Below, in pieces: positions 32,242 to 42,358 of a stretch of 64,000 nucleotides of DNA. The notes under the pieces are model-generated. The model did no database searches. It saw only the letters and a program-made list of their open reading frames with translations, and was not told where the DNA came from. This DNA is from Rhynchopus euleeides. Its lineage: Eukaryota; Euglenozoa; Diplonemea; Diplonemida; Diplonemidae. The stretch spans positions 682,001 through 746,000 of the forward strand of contig OY723252.1 of assembly GCA_963210315.1 (NCBI GenBank). The letters run 5' to 3'. A program made the translations under genes and the position numbers. The stretch's first letter is position 1. Each line of letters opens with the position of its first letter.

Positions 32242-35008
32242 CTTCCCGCCCCACAGGCGCCGCCCCTGCCTTGGAGGGGGAGGGGTGGGCAGACGGCACC
32301 AAGGCACCACCTGCCTGCTGAAGCCGTGGTGGGAGTGCCTGCTTCAGGGTGTGAATGTGGGTGTGGTTGCTGGAAGTGGGGGGGGGAGGGTTGTGTCTTT
32401 GTCACCCAAAAGCGCAGCCAAAACTGCCCTCTTCCCCACTGCGACAAGGGTTTTGTTGTGATGTGTAACATAATCAGGAAGTCAGGACCTTCCTGCTGTG
32501 CATGGCAACAGCTTTGCTCGTAGTTGGATCCAGAGCTCAGGTTGTAGGGTGCCATGGTAAATCTTGAAGGCGCAATGTCCGATGGCTTTGCTATGGGTCA
32601 AACACTCTACATCAAGACCTGGGCTCTATCAACGGTGGTAATGGCACCCTGTGACTGCACAGTCGGATGGGAGCTTCACTCAGAACACCCCCGTTGTGCG
32701 ACATCCAAGGGTGTGGGTGGGTGGGGAACACGCGGATATTTGGGGCAGTCGTTTTGCATCATGCCTGTGTGGCAGCCTTTCATCGTATTTCTTCTGCAGT
32801 CGATTGCCCCCTCCCCCTCCCCCCTCTTCTGCAGAGACGCCAATATACACCATGAACCTCGAGCTGATGCTGGAGCTGTTGGGAGCCTTTGCACCATATG
32901 TGGTGCTCTGGCATGTCCCGGTGGGTGGTGTGGGTGGGGATGATGTAGAGAAGAAGAATCGATCGGTGGGGTGGGATGGGGTGGGGGTGGGTGGTATGAT
33001 TCGAAGCTCTCGCAAATATCACCTGTTTTATTTGCATCCTGCATCTTCTTTTCGCGCAGCCTCAGCAATGAAGCTTTGTGATTCTGCCACACGCAATGGC
33101 ACACCGTGTGAGGGCACGGCCCCCACACGTGACCAGCAGGCGTCAGAGTCGGCACAAAAGAAGAAAACTGCCGGAGCTCAAGGCGATGGCGATCTGCTTC
33201 TCATCGAACAGGAATGGTGTTGTTTTTGTTTCAAATGTGGGTTGGGCTGTGCATGGGCTGTGTGGCATGCACTGAATCGTACGATGCTATAGCCAGAGGT
33301 CACCCGACTGGTAACAACTCCTGGGGGGGACAGGGTCACAGTCATTGTCACCACGTGCACTTGACAGACGGTAATTCCAACTACAGATCAGAAACCGACT
33401 GAAGATAGCGGCCTGGTCTCGGTGACTGCACTCGGAAGACTCTCCCTCAGACGTGGGATGCGGGTCACAGAAGTCAGGGCGTGGAGGCAGGGCTGTGAAC
33501 CCGTCAGTCATGAAAGAGGACAGAGCTCAGTGGGGCCGGGGATGGTGTGGATGCATCCATGCATGCATCCACGGCATCCATGGATGCCCGAAAAAGTCAA
33601 AAAATGGCTTATGGACTTGGGACAGGAAAATCGCCGGAAACCCCGAAAATCGACAAAAAAATGGCGAAAAGCCGATTTTTGGGCCCATTCACCCAGGAGC
33701 ACGTTTCTAGGCCTCTGTGAAAAATCAATTTTTTTGGAATTTTTCGCGTTTTTGGCCAACTACTCGCCCAGCCAAATTCGATTTTTGGCTGGGAAATGCA
33801 GGGAAATGCACAAAATCAACGAATTAAGCCGTTTTAACCCCTTTCGTGGACTTTTTGGTTTCAGAAGGGTTTTAGGGGTGTCCATACTGGCCCTTGGCAC
33901 ATTTCCTGAAAATTCCATCCCCTGCAGGCAAACCGGGTATGGATGACTGCCTGCAGGCATGCACACATTCATCCACTGCAGGCAGGGCTTCGGAGCTCCA
34001 GGCTGTGTGTGGATGCATCCACAAAACTTGTGGATGCATGCGCTGCAGGCACGGGAAATACTGAGAGCGATGAAGAGGACGAATACGTGTGGGAGGGAGG
34101 AGGCGAGCACAAAAGGGCGTCGGCTACCGCACGCCCTTTGGGCGCAGCCGACGACCGACCGTACCGGCCCCCGGCCGGGAGGGAGGTGGGGGGGGGGGGG
34201 GGGGGCGGGGGGCGTGGGGGGCGGAGCCCCCCGGAAAATTTTTTTCGACATGTCGAAATTTCGGCCTACCTGGCCCAGCTGGGCCCAGGCCTGGCTAACC
34301 AAAAATGGCTGAAAAAAAATTCGAAAATTTTCCGAAATTTTTCAGTGTGGCACCCCAGTGAGCCCCAGATTCTGTTGAGCCAGGCGAAAAAAAAAATTTT
34401 TTTTGGCCAAAAAATATTTTTTCGACATGTCGAAATTTCGGACCCCGGGTCACCAGGGCCGTATGGAAATTTAGCCACTGTGGCTAGCCGTAGTGGCTAA
34501 AAACAGTTAGGCGTTTTTTTCGATTTTTTTCGAATTTTTCAAAAATTGGACAACTATTTTCCCCAGCCAAAAAACCTGGCTAAATTGGCTAATTTTGGCT
34601 AATTTTGCCTAAATTTCCATACCCCCAAACAAAACAAATAAAAGGGAGGGGGGGGTAAATTGTAGAATGTAGAATTGATTGTTCCACGGTATTAAAAATC
34701 CACACGTGGTAAAAGGGAGGGGGGGGGTTTTTTTTGATCAAATCGAAAAGGGTGCAGACTTGCACCCAATCCGCGCCCCACCCCGCGCCCCTGTCACCTC
34801 GTGACGTGCTTCCGCACGTCACACCCCATCTGAGGCCATCTCATATCCCGTCCCTCCACACACATCGACGGAAAGTACAAGCAAGGCCCATGGGGGTAGG
34901 GTGGGTGTGGGGTGGGGTGTGGTGGTGTGGGTGGTGTCGAGAAGAGCAAGCCACAGAGCGGACCTCCTTTGGGCTCCGGCTGCCCTTCATCTCGCAGTGG
35001 CGTTGCCC
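32242..35008. other. Region without a supported gene; A/T-rich and short-repeat text
   Basis: 32940-33060 shares sequence with 36360-36480 (around ATCGATCGGTGGG and TTTGCATCCTGCA). 33540-34050 has many GCATCCA/GGATGC words and satellite-like A/T text. A TTTCGACATGTCGAAA palindrome occurs near 34243-34260 and again near 34420-34438. No coding domain was found. Confidence 0.5.
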
Positions 35009-36217
35009 TCACACCGAGTGGTTGATGACCCGGTAAGCCCCCGACCCGGCACCCACGACGAGGTACCTCCCGTTGGGCGACTCGGCGAACCCGCCGATCA
35101 TGGGGAGCCTGGGGACGTTGAAGCGGAGCTCGTTGAAGGTGCCCTGGCAGGCAGGCTCGGCCATGTCCGCCACCAGCTGCGGGGCAGACCCCAGGGTGGT
35201 GTAGCTCCAGATCCTCGTGGAGTACTGCACGTACAGCTTCCCGTTGACCTCCCCGATGTACTGCACGTCCCCCTGCTCCTCTGCGCTCACATCGAGGGTG
35301 ATCCAGCCCATGCTCTGTGCGGAGAGCTTGATCGCCTTCAGGGCGGCACCGGGGCGGGGGCTCAGCACCAGGAAGTCGCCGAAGAGACCCAGGTGCCACG
35401 TGGAGCAGATTGAGGTCGGGTGGGACTTGTCGCACCACGACGCCTCGGTGGTGAGGGCGGTCACCGTGTTCGTCGCAATCTCAACGGCGAAGATCGTGGT
35501 GGAGCCCTCGTAGGTCACAACCACGTAGTTGCCGTCGGGGGAGCGCAGGATGTCACGCGCGGTGCTGTTGCACCCGCTGCGCGACGTGGCCTCGACGATC
35601 GTGGCGTCGCAGATCTGCTCCCAGGTCCCGGTGGCGCCGCGCTGCTTGCTGACGTAGAGGCCCTCGAAGGTGGCGGCGTACACCGCGTCCCCAATGATCA
35701 GGATGTTGCCCTGTGCGCCGAAGTTGTTCCTGCCGGCCTGCGCCAGCCCCTGCGACACGAGCGACACGCTCTTCCCGTTGTCCGTGGAGCGGTAGATCCC
35801 GGTCGGCCCACCCGCCACAATCAGGTCCCCGTCCTTCGCAGCGGTCCACACGTTCTGCTCGCTGAACCCGGTGATCTGGCGGTAGCTCTCTGCGCTGCTG
35901 TCCGTGCTGACCCACAGGCCGGACCAGCCCCCCAGCACCACCTCGGTGTTGTCGTTGGAGCGCACCGCAGTCAGGATCCCCTTCATCGAGTCGGGGAAGA
36001 GCAGGTCGGTGGCAGAGGTGCTGGTGCCCTGCCAGTTGCACATGCAGTCATCCCCGTAGTAGTCCCCGAGGCACTTCTGCTGGCACCACCACAGCACCTT
36101 GTTGCACTCGCAGCGCGGGGCGGCACAGGCCGCTCCGCACTCCCCGTCACACCCTGCGTCCACGACACCGGCGTGCAGGGCAATGCAGCCCAAGACGAGC
36201 ATCACTTTGGCGTACAT
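35009..36217 (-). CDS. Secreted protein with Asp-box-like (BNR) beta-propeller repeats
   Basis: A single open frame of 402 residues from the ATG at 36217. It begins with a signal peptide (MYAKVMLVLGCIALHAGVVDA) and a Cys-rich segment of about 45 residues with ten or more Cys (CDGECGAACAAPRCEC). The rest has repeated beta-strand units containing S-T-D-x-(G/S) turns such as LWVSTDSSAES and IYRSTDNGKSV, like Asp boxes of sialidase and sortilin-type propellers. This implies an extracellular or lumenal protein. I cannot identify catalytic sialidase residues, so enzymatic activity is not claimed. The continuous frame and strong codon bias support a real gene. Confidence 0.8.
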   Translation of the reverse strand: MYAKVMLVLGCIALHAGVVDAGCDGECGAACAAPRCECNKVLWWCQQKCLGDYYGDDCMCNWQGTSTSATDLLFPDSMKGILTAVRSNDNTEVVLGGWSGLWVSTDSSAESYRQITGFSEQNVWTAAKDGDLIVAGGPTGIYRSTDNGKSVSLVSQGLAQAGRNNFGAQGNILIIGDAVYAATFEGLYVSKQRGATGTWEQICDATIVEATSRSGCNSTARDILRSPDGNYVVVTYEGSTTIFAVEIATNTVTALTTEASWCDKSHPTSICSTWHLGLFGDFLVLSPRPGAALKAIKLSAQSMGWITLDVSAEEQGDVQYIGEVNGKLYVQYSTRIWSYTTLGSAPQLVADMAEPACQGTFNELRFNVPRLPMIGGFAESPNGRYLVVGAGSGAYRVINHSV

Positions 36218-36920
36218 TGTCCTCGTCTCCCAAGAACTGAAGTGTGGTCTGGTCTGGTGCGGTGTGGTGCGGTGTGTGGTGTGGCGGGTGGGTGTGGGGG
36301 CTCTGAATCAGAAGACTGCAGCACAGGGAAGCACGGAGCAGCCGAGCAGGGTGTGGGTGGGGCTGGTGTAGAGAAGCATCGATCGGTGGGACGGGGTGGG
36401 GTGGGGTGGCGGGTGGGTGCTATCAGCCGCAGCTCTCGCAAGTAGCGCCCGTTTGTTTGCATCCTGCAGCTTCGCTGAAGATATCCGGATCCCACTCCAG
36501 GTCCTCCGTCCCGCTGCTGCTGCGCTGGTGCCTGCCCCACAGCCCCGGGGATCCGCAGCACGCAGAATGGCGGATGCCACGTTGTATCCCCGACAGTTAG
36601 CGCCTGCACTGCAGCGTTATATTCCTGAAGGAGAAGCGACGTCATTTCATGCGGGGCATGCCTGCCTGCTGCTGCTGCTGCTGTGTGGACTCCTTATCCA
36701 CAGGCACGATGGGGATCTTAAACCCCGCAAGGCGCTGCGGCTGCGAAGACACCCCGCCGCCCCCGCCAGCGGGCCCCCTCTGGTCTTGGTATCAAGGTTT
36801 AAGAATGTGGGAATCCAGCAGAACACAAGAAAGGGAAGAGCAAGGCCACAGCGCTGCCACATCACTTGGCTCCGTGCCCGTGGGACCCAGCACAGCTCAG
36901 AGGCAGCGTCTCTTGTTGTT
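36218..36920. other. Intergenic region holding a scrambled cyclase-gene mosaic
   Basis: Downstream (minus strand) of the first DUF4116 gene. It contains the shared repeat at 36360-36480, the cyclase mosaic at about 36470-36790, and a 3' flank (36805-36920) duplicated at 54898-55017 after the fourth DUF4116 gene. Confidence 0.7.
36470..36790 (-). pseudogene. Mosaic of fragments of the 45283-49185 cyclase gene
   Basis: Four separated pieces of the cyclase coding sequence are joined in the same order and orientation with the intervening parts missing. They match about 45424-45500, 45695-45810, 46180-46250 and 46585-46640. Anchor words are AGATATCCGGATCCCACTCC, GCAGAATGGCGGATGCCACG, CCACAGGCACGATGGGGATC and CCGCAAGGCGCTGCGGCTGC. 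At least one junction shares a few bases (CATGCC). No usable frame remains. Confidence 0.85.
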
Positions 36921-39586
36921 CTAATGCAGCTCAGGGAAGGCGGCAGCAAGGACGTCGCTGTCGCGCCGCAGCGGGGCTGACGCGTGGATGAAGGCGTTTG
37001 GGTCGGCACGCACAGCAGCCAGCACCACCTCCTTGTCGCAGCACAGCGCTGTGGAGGCGTACTTCAGGGCACGTCCCTCCTGTCGCACAGCCGCCAGCAC
37101 CACCTCACGCTTGTTCCGCAGTGTGGTGCGGGCGAAGCGCAGCGCACTGCCGCAACCCGTCACGGCTGCGAGGACCACCTCTTCGTCAGCACGGAAGACA
37201 GGATCGACGAACTGCAGCGCATCGCCGTGTGCACGAGCTGCTTGAAGCACAACCGACCTGTCGCTTCGCAGTGAAGGGTCAGCGTACTCCATGGCCCTCC
37301 CGTCCTGCAAGACGGCAGCCAGTTGAAGCTCCTTGTCACGGCACAGTGAAGCACTGGCGTGGCGAAGAGCGCACCCGCACTTGCGTACGGCTGCAAGCAT
37401 GAAGTCTCTGTTGTTGTGGAAGGAAGGGTCGGCGAAGTGGAGACCTCTCGCGTCACCGTGTGTGGCTGCGAGCACCACCTCCTCGTCCTTCCGGAAGGTC
37501 AGATCGACAAGGCCAAGTGCAGAACTGAACGTCTTCGCAGAAGCAAGCACGACCTCACGATCGCTGAGAAATTTGCGTGCAGCACTCTTTAGTGCTAGAC
37601 CGTTCTTCCGCACGGCTGTGAGGATCACATCTCTGTTGCTGCGGATCGAAAGGTCACAGAAGTGCAAGGCCGTCGGGTCCTGTGCCACCGCAGCAAGCTG
37701 CACCTCCTTGTCACAGCCGGCGACGTGGGGGTGAGGCAAGGCACGCCCATCCAGCTTGACACACTGCAGCACGAAGTCTCTGTTGGTCTGGAGTGACTCG
37801 TCTGCGACTCTGCCCACGTATGGGTTACGCCGCACACCTGCCAGCACCACCTCCTCGTCCTTCTTTTTTTTTTTTTTTTTCATGTCGCTCCCGTTGGTCA
37901 CTTCGCTGCTTTGAGTCAGCCACGTGGCGGAAGCCGGACCGCAGGGAGGGGCGTTGCGCCCATTGACGCCTCTCACTCCTCATGTGCCTTGAGTAGCTGC
38001 CAGGTGGGTCTGCTTTGAGGCGGGGAATCGCGTCAGGCCAAACAGCCACTGCGAGGACGTCTCCCCTAAAAGAAAAGAAAGAATGTGGGAAGGGGACGGG
38101 GGTGGGATGGGTGGGCAGCGCAAGCCGGAAGGAGCGCCTCCCATGGGGCGGAAGCTCACCCGACAGCATAAAATGCTGCGAAAACAACAAAAAAAGGGAA
38201 AATAAACCACGCACACCACAACATCAATAAAACCAAAGCCGTGCAGAAAGGGCCCCTCCGCATATATGAAACAGGGCACACAGCGGAAAAAGAGTTACCA
38301 GAGCTTGCTTTAGTTTCCCCTCGGAGGAGGGTAATCACAGGGGGCGCCACGTGAAGGCAGCAAGTTGGATTTTATCCCCCCTGGTAGCAGAGGTAGGTGG
38401 TGCGAGGTGCCAGGGTGCGATACTTCTTCAGGTGGGATGTGGCACACTGCAGTGCCCTGTCGTGCCCCCGGCCTCTGCTGTGCATCGCAGCCAGCACCAC
38501 CTCCCTGTCGCCCTGCAGGGAAGGGTGGGCGTGTTCGAGGGCAGCGGGGTAGGTCTCGAGTGCTGCAAGGACAAGGTCTCGGTCGCAGCGCAGCGACTCG
38601 TCTGCATATTGTAGAACATCACCGTTCCACAGAACCGCCTCGCGTTGGAACTCTGTGTCGTCACACAGCGTAGATGCTGCACTTTGTAAGACGTGACTGC
38701 CACAGCGCACGAAGGTCAACTGCAGATCCCTGTCGGACCACAGGGCGTCAGACACGTCATCACTGAAATACAATGTGGATTCATCGAGACTGGCTGCCAG
38801 GATGCGAAGCTCCTTGTCGTTGCGCAGTGATCCACTTGAGTACTCTAGATTGCCCTGTGCTGCCATGGCCACCTCCCTGTCGTTGCGGAGGGACTCACAG
38901 GCGTGCTGGAGTGCCCAGCTGCTTGCCTGCACAGCTGCCATGACGACCTCCCTGTCGGCCTGCAGCGCTGCATCGACGTGCTTGAGTGCATAGCCCCAGC
39001 GCTGCACAACAGTGAGGACGAACGGTTTGTTGCTGCGGAGTGCAGCAGATGCGCGACTTATGGTATCGGCGTCGCGAGTGGCTGCCCTGAGCATCACGTC
39101 CTCGTCACCACGCAGGTCTTCGGAAGCGTATTGAAGTGCACATCTTGACCGGGACACAGCTTCAGTGACGATGTCTTTGTCACTGCGGAATGACTCAATG
39201 AGGTGCTCCAGCGCATCCCCGTCACACCTCACCATCGCAAGCGCCACGTCACGCAGACGCCGTGCCCAAACAGGGATCGTCGTTACGTCAAACGGACCCG
39301 GTCTTGGGATCTCACGCATGTGCTGCAGCGCGTGCACGAAGCGAGCACCCGACAAGGCGACGTGGATGGAGCAACCCTGCGACACACCTGCGGCACCGGA
39401 CAGAGGGGTGCTGTCGTGGAGCACGTGCCCATCCACCGCCAGCTCCACGTCCTCGGCAAGCACGTCTGCAGGCGACCCGAGCACCACGTCGAGTGCCTTT
39501 GCTTTGAGATGCACCGGCGTGTCGTCCTCCCCGATGTGCACCGCATGCTGCTCCCCACACAGCCTGTCCTGCAGGTACACCTCCAT
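36921..39586 (-). pseudogene. DUF4116-repeat gene A, split by a poly(A)-tailed insertion
   Basis: The N-terminal part (39586 to about 38423) starts with ATG and MEVYLQDRLCGEQHAVHIGE, the ubiquitin-like start shared by all four paralogs, then DUF4116 repeats with the D-R-E-V-V-L-A-A pattern, up to CATSHLKK. The C-terminal part (37863 to 36921) resumes at DEEVVLAGVRR and ends AAFPELH. In intact gene B these two ends are contiguous (SHLKKDEEVVLAGVRR). The 560-bp insertion between them brings a stop within about 20 codons. I tested GT-AG removal and found no option that keeps the frame. The function of DUF4116 is unknown. Confidence 0.85.
37864..38422 (-). mobile_element. Retroposed insertion with a 17-nt poly(A) tail and short target duplication
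   Basis: On the minus strand the insertion ends in 17 As (T run at 37864-37880 on plus). It is flanked by CTTCTT on both sides (37860-37865 and 38423-38428), where the intact paralog has one copy. This is the hallmark of target-primed reverse transcription by LINE-type machinery. The body has no recognised protein. It includes a pyrimidine-rich TTTCTTTTCTTTTAG stretch resembling a splice acceptor, so the source may be a partly processed transcript. Confidence 0.82.
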
Positions 39587-39760
39587 TGTCAACAACAGCT
39601 CTTCCTGTTTGGGTGGTGGGTGTGGGGGCCATTCTTGCTTCCGCTATCTGACGGATGGCTCCCGCTGTGTGCCCCATATATGCTCGCGAGCAGTGCGGCG
39701 ATGCGGGTGTGCCACACAATACACAAGCCACGGTGCACAGAGGGGGGTACGGGGTCGTCA
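39587..39760 (-). promoter_or_regulatory. Conserved upstream module of DUF4116 gene A
   Basis: CATATATG at 39675-39682, 89 bp upstream of the ATG, is directly followed (plus strand) by the palindrome TGCTCGCGAGCA. The same pair is at 44592 (gene B, 89 bp) and 57217 (gene D, 94 bp). It is probably a TATA-like core promoter. Homology with gene B continues to about 40020. Confidence 0.6.
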
Positions 39761-40953
39761 CAGCCGTTGAAGGACGTATCCTGCGATGCCGCCAAGCGAC
39801 CCGCTGGGCACCTCTGCTCTGCCTGACTGTCCGCAGCACTGATGCACCCTTCAGCTGATCTGAAGGCAAGAGACAGAGAAGGGTGCTGGCAACTATTGTG
39901 TTGGGACACAGGCCCCACCTCGCAGACTGACCGGAACTGAAAGAATCACACACACATCGCACGCAACACCGCCTTTCCGGGAGACAGGTGTGGCGGGACA
40001 GCTCAATCAGGTCTGCTGCTAAACCCGACATTTCCCCCCGATTCTTCGAAAATCTCGGTACGATTCCTCGGTGGCGAGATTCTCGAGCAAAAAAGAGGCT
40101 TTTTGGTCCCCACACGGGTTGCTTTTTCGGTGAATCGCTGACTGGGCAAGATACATGGGGCCGGGGCGGGTGCGGTGGGGGCAACCCGTGATTTTTCACA
40201 TAGGCGAGGAACACGAACAAAATGGCTGTAAACTTGAAACCCCGGCCCCTGGGAGTATTTGGGGGCGGTCTGGGTGGTTTTTGGGGGCATTTGGCCACTT
40301 CTGAGCCAATCTGTGACCATGCTCAAAAAAGTGTCATGGTTTGGTTCCGGCCCCCTCATTTGAACCACCCTTCCGAGCCCGTCCCGCCCTACTTGCCCGC
40401 AACATTCCGCCTTTTCATGTCTTGGGTGGGAACTGATGCATTCGGTTCAATTTGGGAGCAAATGCGTGTGACAAGCTTGGGAAGGAGCGTCTTCTCGCCG
40501 GCATTTCCTGACAACACTTGCTGCAGCGTACACCGACCACTGCGCCTGCCGGTTTGCACACCGAAGGTTTTGGAACCCACACCGGCATATTTTCCAAAGA
40601 CGCCAGCCCCAAAATCCACTCGCGCACCGTATCCAGCCTCTCCTTTCCATCTGCGGCTGAGTTCCCCAGCATTCTGACCGTCGTCCGGCATCTCTTTTAG
40701 CTCTTGCAGTGCTGCAATGAAGAACGCGTAAGTGGGGGTGATGGTGCAGATGACGAGGATCATCGTGCAGTGCCGTAGAGCCGGGGTGACACAGGTTATA
40801 CACCACACCAAGCAAGGTGGCTAACCACTCCTTCAACACAACCTGGCACAAGGGGGGTACGATCGGGTGAAGTTGCGGGCCTCTGTGGAAGCGCAGAGAT
40901 TGACCCATTGGAGGTACTCCAAGAGCACTTCGCTGTGTCCAATCTTTTTAGAA

Positions 40954-40992
40954 GTTCGCAGCATGCCCCTCACTGAGGGGCATGCTGCGAAC
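40954..40992. repeat. 39-bp palindrome with a one-base centre
   Basis: The 19-base arm GTTCGCAGCATGCCCCTCA (40954-40972) is followed by a single C and its exact reverse complement (40974-40992). Confidence 0.97.
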
Positions 40993-41174
40993 GTGGCAGA
41001 CCGAAGGGATGCTGTCAGCAGAAGATGGAAGACTTCACTGGTCTCCTTCGCGAGCCGCTGTCTGAAGGAAACAAAGTGCATGTGCGACTGAGATCAACCC
41101 AGTGAGGAAACGCCCCCCTGTTTCCAGAAGGAACGTACTGTCTTGCGCAATGTGGCAGCTGTGGGAACGGACAC

Positions 41175-41580
41175 CAGCGGGACCCCCTCCACGGGCGTTC
41201 CGAAACACCTTCCTTTTGAATATTTGGAATCTGTGCGGCTCGTAGTGGGGTCATTTTGACAGTCGAGGTGTCAAAGCTTCGTCTGGAAATGTGGGTCTGG
41301 TTCAGGTTCAGAGCTGGTCCTCAGAGGATGTGACTGGGCGGCAGCCACACCACCCCACCCACCCAGCGGGACCCCCTCTTCGGGTGTTCCAAAAACCCGT
41401 TATTTTTAACGTTTGGAATATGTGCAGCTCGTAGTGGGGTCATTTTGGTGGTAGAGGTGCCGAGCTTCACCCATGTAACCTGGGTCTGGTTCAGGGACTG
41501 GTCATGGAGAGGTGACTGGGAGGCACCCGGCCCACAGCACACTCACACCCCACCCACCCAGCGGGACTCCCCTCACGGTT
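41175..41580. repeat. Tandem repeat, about 190 bp, 2.1 copies
   Basis: Units start CAGCGGGACCCCCTC at 41175 and 41365 and CAGCGGGACTCCCCTC at 41559. Each full unit contains GCTCGTAGTGGGGTCATTTT and TGGGTCTGGTTCAGG. Confidence 0.88.
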
Positions 41581-42358
41581 TTTGACCTAAAACAAGCCGC
41601 CTCTGGGCGAGGCTCGGCGAGGGTGGGCGGGTGGTGGGCTTTACCTCTATCCTGCGCCAGGGGTACTGTGCACCAGGCTGCGTGCATGTTCAAGCTGTCC
41701 TCAGTGAATATCGGGTGGTACGGGCAACGGGTGCTTCTACAACAAGATGCGCTATTCCTCTACCGCACGGAAGCTGCCCTGGGGGCCCGTTCCTTTCACG
41801 ACCTGGGCCCGCCAAGGACGAGAGTGCTGACAGACACGGTTAGAGAATTGCTTCCGGCGATTACTGCATCAAGTGAGATACCCTCTGCGGGAACGGACTG
41901 GCTGAAGGTGTTGATCGAATGGCCGACGACTGGTAATCACTCACGAAAGGGCAAACAAAATCGCACAAAATCAAGGCAAAAATCCCACGCCCCACCCCCG
42001 TATTTCGTAGTACGTTCGTAGTCAAAAACCCCCTTTTCTGCTACACCATTACAACCCTGCGCTTTCTTTTTACGCGCGTAAAAACCGCAGCGGGGCTGAC
42101 GCGTGAAGGCGTTTGCCCGCCCCCAAGCACAGTGCGGAGCGGGTCGGTCCACATCACAATGTGCCACCACCACGGCGTGAGGTAGTGCCCCATGTCCCAA
42201 CCAGGGAGCCCGGTTGGGGACACGCTTGTGGATATCATGGTGGGGAAGGGTGTGGGTCTGTGTTCCTGGGGGTGTGGTCTTGAGGAGGCGACCAGATCCC
42301 GCTGCTGCTCCTGGCTGTGGGTGCGGGGGCAGCTGAACACAAGGGAGGTCGGCACAGC

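Larger units (their letters stand above)
39587..42358. other. Intergenic region between DUF4116 genes A and B
   Basis: The first 430 bp are the duplicated upstream region. After that there is no supported gene. It contains a 39-bp near-perfect palindrome (40954-40992), a 190-bp tandem repeat (41175-41580) and a short DUF4116 3'-end fragment near 42090. Confidence 0.6.

Noticed and set aside
37864-38422. The gene A insertion as an intron
   Set aside because: A GTATCG donor exists, but no nearby AG restores the frame, and a 17-A run stands where a pyrimidine tract should be. A retroposed insertion fits better.
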